Of a stretch of DNA of 64,000 bases, positions 56,949 through 64,000 are shown piece by piece. The translations under genes were made by a program, and so were the position numbers. Within the stretch, counting starts at the first letter, position 1. Each line of letters opens with the position of its first letter. The stretch spans positions 310,001 to 374,000 of the forward strand of contig NZ_CP068418.1 of NCBI RefSeq assembly GCF_019873825.1, given 5' to 3'. The stretch is from Mycoplasma sp. E35C. GTDB taxonomy: Bacteria > Bacillota_I > Bacilli_A > Mycoplasmatales > Mycoplasmoidaceae. A model generated the notes under the pieces. That model made no database searches, had not been told where the DNA came from, and saw nothing but the letters and a program-made list of their open reading frames with translations.

Positions 56949-59900
56949 ATGAACAATAAAGAATACTTAAATGCATTAATTAAAGAAGAAGAATTAAAAC
57001 TTAAAAAAGAACAAGAAGAGTTCATTTCTAAGTATGATATGCCACAAGTTAATTACTCAATTAACTACCAAGAAGAATATACCAAAGAGCAAGAACAAGA
57101 AGATGATGCTCTAATTGCATTATTAACCGAACAATTAGAAGCACTAAAAAAACAACTGCTTGAAGATGATGAAATAAAACAAGATGATCAAGAAGTTTAT
57201 CAACCAACAATGGTTGTGGTTGAAAAACAAACTAATGATCAATCAGTTATCATTAATCAAGAATATTTATCAAGCCAGATCTTATTCTTATCAAACCTAT
57301 ATACCAACTTCTTTAATAAATACCAACAGGCATCAATTTTTAATCTTGATGATTTAATTAATGTTAGTGATAAAAATGAATTAAAAAAACATTATTATTC
57401 ACTAAACAAGAGTTTTGTTCAAACCAAATTAATCTTTGAAGAGATTAGTAAGTATTCGCAAATTGTTTTTGATGAAATCAACAAACAACCTAATGCTAAA
57501 TTCGATTTAGTATTTAACAACCAAACATTTAAGTCACTAAATGAACTATCAGTTCATTTATTTGAACTTAAACTAGATGCTAAAACTAAGGTTGCTAGCT
57601 TAGAACAAAATATTAATTTATTAAATAGTGAACTAGCTAATTTTGATAATCTAACCAAAGAAGATTTACAAGAAATTAGAAAAGAAATTCAACCAACAAA
57701 CAGCTTAACCAAACAAGATTTAGCTTTATTAAAACAAGAATTATTAGCTGATATTAATACTGATACCAAAAAAGATTTAGAGTCATTAAAACAATCAGTA
57801 CTAAAAACACAACTAGAACTAATTGAACTAAACGAACAAAAGCTAAATGAATTAAAACAAGAACACCAAACTCAAATTGAGTTGGCAAAAAATTCTCAAC
57901 AATTCATCGTTGATCAATTAGTATTAACAATCCAACAACAAGAAAAATTATTAGATGAAAAACTGGCTTATTTAAATGAATTAAGACCGATTAATATTAC
58001 TGAAACAACTGTTGAAGCTTCACCGATTATTACGGTTAAACCAGAAGAATTAACACAACAACTTCAAGCACAACAAGCGTCAGATCATAACATTAATCTA
58101 AGAACAAAATTAGATCAATTTAATGTTCAAAATCAAGTTGTTACACCACAAATTCACCAACAAACTCAACCATTAATTCAACCAGTTCAAACTAATCCAA
58201 TTCCAGTTAATCCAACATTTAATCAACAACCAACACAATTGATTAATCCAACGATTAATCAACCAATTCAACCACAAGAATTGATCCAACCAAATGTTGT
58301 TGTGGTTAATGAAACTAAACTAGATAATGAAGAAGTTTTAGTATCAAAAAACATCAACGAACTTAACCCATTAACTCAAACTAGATTTGAACTAAATGAA
58401 GTTAAACCAGAACTAATCAACCAAGAAGTTGTTAATACGCAAGTTAATGTTAATCCAGCCAGTCCTGAGATTAATGATTTAAATGCTTTAGTTAAAAACA
58501 TCCAAGTTGAAAACATTAAGCTAGATCAAATTAAAAAACAAATCCAAGAAGAAAAAATCAAGTTATCAGAAGTTGATTCTAGCTATCTAATTAATGAAGA
58601 TGTGATTGTTAATGTTTCTAATAACCAAATTAACAATAAAACTAATAATCCACAATTTAATATCGATGAACAAGTTTTAATCAACCATCAAATTAATGCT
58701 CAACCATCAGTTATCAATTCGGTTAATCACTACATTAACAATAACCAATTACACGCTCAATTATTAAATTCGATTCCATCAAATAACCAAATGGTTGATG
58801 AATTTAAAATCATTGAAGACAAATTAACTCAATCTGATAAAACTACTGGTTTATTATCAAACTTTAAGATTGATACCTTATCAAAACTAGATCAATTAAA
58901 ACTAAAATACCAAGAAGATCAAAAATTATTAGAACAAAAACAAGAACAATCACAATTACAAATCCAAGCTCTAAATGCTCAGATTAATCAATTAAAAGAA
59001 CAGCTAGTTAAAAATCAAGAAATTAACCAAACAGAGATTATTAAAAAAACTAGTGAGTTCAAAGATGTTCTACAAAATCAAAAACAAGCTTACGAAACGA
59101 TTTTAAACGAACACAAAGAACGTTATGAAAACGAATTGATTAAATCTAAGAATGATTTCATTAAGTTAATTAATGAAAAAATTCAAAATAAAACTAATGA
59201 ATTAATCGATCAAAAACAAGATGATTTATCACAAATTCGTGATACTTATCTAAGTGTGTTGTCTGAACAACAAAAAGAATACGATCAAGAAATCAAGAAA
59301 AAACAAAGCGAAATTATCTCAAAACTAAATAAACAAAAAGAACAGTTTGATGATATTATTCGTCTAAAAAACTTAGAATGAAACCAATACCAAGAGCACA
59401 TTATTAACAAGAATAATAAAGCTCTTGATGAATTACAAAAACAAAAACAAGCTTATGAAACTGATTTATCAAACAATAAATCACAAACTAAATCACAAGC
59501 TGATGATTTAAATTCAATTGAACAAAAGATTTTAAAACTAAAAGCTGAACAACAAAAAACGCAATCAATTATTGATCAATATAATAGTTCAAAAGATCAA
59601 ATCTTACATAGCTTTGAAGATATTTACAACAAAGAAAATATCAACCAAATTACTAACGAAATAACTAATAAAATTTCACAAACTTTTAATCAAGAAATTT
59701 CTCGATTAAAAGAAAATACATACAACTACTATCCAGAAGCAATTGATTATTATGGTTATTATGATCAATACAATGAAGCTTATGTTGATGAAAACGGGAT
59801 GTATTTTGAACCCGTTGATGTTGAACTAGATCCAAAACTAGTTGATCAATTTAATGAATATAACCAATCTGGTTATGATCTTAATTATGATCATAATGAC

Positions 59901-60218
59901 CAAGTTGTTGATTATAACAACAATGATTATGATGATTATAGTTATGATGCTGATGGCATTAGACACTACAACACCAAAGATATTGTGATCATTAATGATA
60001 AGATCCAAGAACACTTAGATAATGACCAATCATTAAAAATCAGAAAACCAGGTGGATGGTTTGCTAGAAAAATCTATGAAGCCAAAACTGGTGAAAAAGA
60101 AAAGATTCCACAAAAAATGAGCGGCCGTAGAGGGGTGTTTAAGAGCGTTAACAAAGGCAGACTATCAAAAGATGAAATTAAGCAGTATGCTAATAAGATC
60201 ATTAATTCCAACAAGTAG
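56949..60218 (+). CDS. Coiled-coil/low-complexity protein in the P41 position
   Basis: This 1,089-aa protein lies 11 bp after the HMW2-like gene, where M. pneumoniae has p41 (a protein anchoring the organelle to the cell body). It is about three times longer than P41. It has charged coiled coil (about 1-380 and 640-890) split by an Asn/Gln/Pro-rich segment (NQQPTQLINPTINQPIQPQ). An Asp/Tyr-rich stretch follows (YYGYYDQYNEAYVDENG; DDYSYDADG). The C-terminal 60 residues are basic and compact (IRKPGGWFARKIYEAKTGEK), and may be the functional end. Orthology to P41 is inferred from order, not sequence. Confidence 0.7.
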
Positions 60219-60234
60219 AGTTTATTAAAACAAG

Positions 60235-61464
60235 ATGCAATTTATTCATTCAGAAGCAATTAAAAACTGGATCAGTGAAAATCTCACTACAAACTACACA
60301 AGAGCTTTTTTTGTTGATGTTTTATTCAACTTAAAAAAGACAAAAAAAGTTTCTGTGATTTCAGGATTAGACTACTGTGGTCAAGCTGAAATTATTAGTG
60401 AAATTTACGCTCGTTTTAATGATATTAATTCCCTAGATAATTTATATCTAGTTGATTTAAGCTCTGAATATGTGAATAATGACTTTAAGATCGATGATTT
60501 CTTAAATAAGATTAAAGATATTAACAATGCTTTTTTCATGATTAGCAACATGCACCAACAAGAAGGAACCAGAATTTGGTTTAAGCAAATTGCTAAGATT
60601 GCTAAAAAACAAAACATTGTTTTTTATCTATTCGTAAATAACTCAGGGATCTTGTATAACAAGGTTATTAATCATTACAACTTTAACCATTTATTCTTAA
60701 AACCGTTCCGTTTTAGTGAATATTTAATTGCTAAAGAAAAATTTAATGACATTAGCTTTGTTGATTATTTTGAATACTTAGATTCATACAGTCCGATCTT
60801 AGCCAGATTTAATGATAAAAACGACGCCCAAAAGTTGTTTTTCAACCAGATTGTTAATTTATTCAGACATGATGTTTATGAATTGTTTAATAAGAAATAT
60901 TCAATCAAAACATGCATGGCATTATTAAACATTGTGGTGTATGCTGATTTACCTTGTTTTAATCTCAACTTATTATCAAAAGAACTAAATATCGATTTTG
61001 AAGAACTGATTGAAATCATTCGCATCTTAGATAAAGCAAAAATCTTAAAGATGATCAAAGTGATTGAAAGTGACTTATCAAAAAAACACCAACCACTTTA
61101 TTTCTTAGTCTTTTATCACCCAATTAATTACATCATTTTTGAACCAAATCACTGAACAACAATTACTGAATTAATGAATAGCACCAAAGTGTTATTATCA
61201 GCATTTATTAGTGCGATTGATTATGATGATAATATTGAAATTATTTATGATTATCATGTTTCATGAACTGAGCAGATATCAGTAATTGATAAGCATAAAA
61301 AAAGGTCTTATATCTTAGGAATTAACAATAATGAGGTTGGACCAATTTTAAATGCTTTAAAATGAAAGTATAATTATCGCGTTAATTACTTAAATCAAAA
61401 CGATTTAATTAACCTGATTGCCAATCGCGAATTAAAGAATTTTAAGAAGTATCAGATCTTATAA
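60235..61464 (+). CDS. AAA_14/DUF4143-like ATPase fold with degenerate P-loop
   Basis: This 409-aa protein lies 16 bp after the previous gene. The layout is that of prokaryotic AAA_14/DUF4143 ATPases: an N-terminal P-loop position (SVISGLDYCGQAEIISEIY, where GKT/S would be expected the residues are GQA, no Lys), a strand NLYLVDLSSEY, a Walker B position (AFFMISNMHQQEGTRIWF) and the family signature FNHLFLKPFRFSEYLIAKE. A winged-helix-like part (LNLLSKELNIDFEELIEII) and a C-terminal domain follow. ATP binding is probably lost, leaving a structural protein. The position matches P24 of M. pneumoniae (MPN312), but the size is about twice that and the relation is untested. Confidence 0.65.
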
Positions 61465-61476
61465 GATTAATCAATT

Positions 61477-64000
61477 ATGGCTAGAACTAAAAAAACTAAA
61501 AGTGACTCTAAAAAAAGAAAAACCAAAAAACAAGAAGAAGTTAAATTAGCACAACATTTAGCTAACAACGAACCTGAACTTGTTAATGTAAAAGTTAAAA
61601 GTGAGTTTGATGAAGACAACGATTTTGATTTTAGTGATAAATCAATTTTAAACGACGAAAACATCATCTTCTCAGGTGAAATTAAAATCAATAAAAGCCA
61701 TTTAAAAAGTAAATATTTTGATACGATCTTAGATAAAGAAGACTTATTAAATTCTGATTTTGCCGAAATTAAAAAACGTTCAAAAAAGAGTTTATTAAAG
61801 AAAAAAGATAAGAAGTCACAAACTGATACAAAAGCTGCAATCAAAGAAACAATTAACAAACACTTTGAAGGTTTTTTTGATGAAACTGAACAATCACTAA
61901 TCACAGAACGTATTTATGATGGTGATTACAAACAACAAGATGATAAGGATCTTGTTGATCAAATCAATGAAATTACCACAGCTAGTGATTTAATTCACGA
62001 CATCTTAGTTAAATCAGAAAAGCAAGAACAAGATAAAGCTGAAAAAGATGTTATTGAAGGTAATCTAAAACCAGTTGAAACAATTAATGACGAAAACTTT
62101 GATCTAGATTTAGATGAAGAAGAATTAACACAATTACAAAATCTAGATATCAACACATTAGATCTTGATTGGGGTGATGATCAAAAAGAAGAATTTGATC
62201 AAGAACTTGATAAAACCACAATTGAACAAGACGTTGAGCAAGAAGAAGTTTATGTTGGTGTGAAATCTGAAGAAATTAATGACCAGCCAGAAGTATATAG
62301 TCCTGATGTTCATTTAAATGTTCAAGAGCCAATTGAAATTCACCAAGAAGTTCTAATCAACACAACAATTGATCAACCAATTAATAACCAAGCACTAAAT
62401 GATAATGATAGCATTAATTTAGTTAATCCCACAATTAAAGTTGATCAAGTGATTGTTAATCCAACAATTAAACCAATTCCACTAAATCAACCAGTTGATT
62501 TAAATAATCTAAAACCAGAAGTTTTAGATTTAAAATTAGCTGATAATGTTATTGTTAATCAATTAAATAACATCAACCAACCAGTTGAAGTTATTAATCA
62601 ACCAATATCAAATCAACAGGTTGAAATTTTAGATCAAAATACACATCACAACCAAGCAAATATTGATTATCAAGTTGTTGAACAAAAACTTGATAGTTCA
62701 GATTTATCAATTGATACTTCATTAACTAACAACGAACTAAACGCCCAATTAAAACAAAACCAACCAAATCAATTAGAAGCCAAAACACACCTAATTGATG
62801 ATCATATTAGTTATGAAGTGCAAGAACAAAACTTAGCCACTTCTGATTTAAGTGTTGATGTTGATCTAGCAAACCAAAACTTAAATTCACAATACCGACA
62901 ACCAATTAATGATCAAAAAACATTAGATCAATATGAAATTGTTGAACAAATCGTTCAAATTGATACAGTTAACCCACAAATTAATCAACCGATTAAAAAA
63001 TCAATTGATGATCTAGAATATTTACCTGTTGTGTTTTATGACAATAGTTATCAAAAACAAGAAATTGAAAACGTTCCAGAAAACGATTATCGCAATTTTG
63101 ATAACGAATTTATCAATTCAGAACAATCATCATTACAACAACCAGAATTTAAATCATCATTAATTCAATTTAATATTGATCAAGATCTTGAAGTTTCAAC
63201 TGATCAAGTCCAATTTGAATTTAACTTAGAACAAACAACCAAAGAAGTTAATGATGATCAAATTTATCCAATTCAAAAACATGAATTAAGTTGAGAATTG
63301 AAATCAGATAATTCATCTTATGACATGCTAACATTAGATTTCAAAGAATATAACAACATCATTGAAGATCAAAATGAAGTGAAGATGTTTGCTGATTTAG
63401 TTGATTATTCAAAATCACCAACAATCAAAGCCCAAGAACAAAAAGTTATTTACAGTGATATTGATAATTTTGATGTTGAATTTGAATATGATGCAAAACA
63501 ATTAAAAAATGAATTGAATGATGAAACAATTTATCCAATTCAAAAACATGATTTAAACTGAGATTTAACTGATCAGAATGTTAAATATGATTATTTAACA
63601 TTTGATTTTGATAATTACAAAGGCATTATTCAAGAACAAACAGAATTTAAAATGTTCTGTAAAAAAGCTATTGATTATTCAAAAGCTCCAACATTAACAA
63701 TTACATCTAAACAAGATGTAATTGATTTAGATAAATCAACACTAACTAATGAAGAATTCTCATCAGATTTAGTTTCATTTAACGAGATTGAAGTATCAGA
63801 TTGAGAAACTATTGAAAACAACGCAACCTTAGAATTTAATTCTTTAATTAATTCAGTTAATTCAACCAAACCAGCTAACTATTATCTAGAAGATAAAACC
63901 AAACTTGATTTAGAAGAAAACCAATCAACATTAAACTTTGATGATTTAGATGATGAAATTACCCGTTTAATTATTGAACAACAACAAAACATTAAACACC
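61477..64000 (+). CDS. Acidic repeat protein of the attachment-organelle operon (3' end outside window)
   Basis: At least 841 residues are visible. The start is basic (ARTKKTKSDSKKRKTKKQEE), then the protein is highly acidic and Asn/Gln-rich. A degenerate repeat near 400-480 has VVEQKLDSSDLSIDTSLTN and VQEQNLATSDLSVDVDLAN. An 89-residue tandem repeat (IYPIQKH...W) then runs from about residue 596 to the edge. No signal peptide or membrane segment is seen. Composition recalls the acidic domains of HMW1/HMW3, but I see no EAGR box, so no orthologue is named. It starts 12 bp after the preceding gene, so it is in the same transcript. Confidence 0.75.
63262..63795 (+). repeat. 89-residue tandem repeat in the acidic protein
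   Basis: Two units of 267 bp begin at 63262 and 63529, each opening IYPIQKH(E/D)L(S/N)W. Shared later blocks are SYDMLTLDFKEYNNII / KYDYLTFDFDNYKGII and DYSKSPT / DYSKAPT. A third, diverged unit seems to begin near 63796 (W in the same place). Confidence 0.8.

Overview
The window is chromosomal DNA of a mollicute that reads UGA as tryptophan. Most long genes only stay open if UGA is a sense codon, and the conserved Trp sites of ribosomal, ATP synthase and tRNA-synthetase proteins fall on it. The DNA is AT-rich, there are many lipoproteins with an 'xSC' lipobox, and an attachment-organelle gene cluster is present (P65-like, HMW2-like and large coiled-coil proteins). Together these point to the M. 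pneumoniae cluster, most likely Mycoplasma (Mycoplasmoides) gallisepticum or a close relative. This placement is inference from gene content; no search was run.

Layout. 1-4,023 (minus strand): ffh (cut by the window edge), tyrS, glyA. 4,103-6,786: rplM-rpsI with a terminator, then ispG and upp. 6,910-8,523: a surface lipoprotein with a DUF31/MIP-type serine peptidase triad. 8,647-17,611: F1Fo ATP synthase operon in the order I-like, B, E, F, H, A, G, D, C, followed by two overlapping acyltransferase-like genes. 17,644-17,802: tRNA-Ile and tRNA-Ala. 17,911-23,212: degV, gap, pgk and an amino-acid permease.

23,233-35,321 is an accessory region. It holds an OLD-type ATPase/TOPRIM nuclease and a decayed IS30-family element, both between two ~190-bp direct repeats. 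It continues with several unrecognised proteins (two related membrane proteins, a 421-aa and a 662-aa protein, a 45-aa Trp-rich peptide) and ends with a McrB-like AAA+ protein followed by a McrC/LlaJI-like PD-(D/E)XK nuclease. No methyltransferase is present. This is a candidate defence island and the part most likely to hold something undescribed.

35,322-39,004: a repeat-containing lipoprotein and two tandem paralogous lipoprotein genes on the minus strand, each with a 15-16 nt homopolymer ~45 nt upstream of its start, suggesting phase variation. 39,175-47,855: an unknown coiled-coil protein with a probable leaderless start, rpsU, tRNA-His, a large membrane-anchored protein, trmB/trmL (minus), ileS and a flavodoxin.

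47,889-64,000: the attachment-organelle operon. It has a P65-like protein with nine copies of a 15-residue repeat (PlpA type), an HMW2-like 1,933-aa coiled coil, a 1,089-aa coiled-coil/low-complexity protein in the P41 position, an ATPase-like protein whose P-loop has lost its lysine, and an acidic protein with an 89-residue tandem repeat that runs off the window. The genes are on one strand with short gaps and no terminator is visible, so they are probably co-transcribed.
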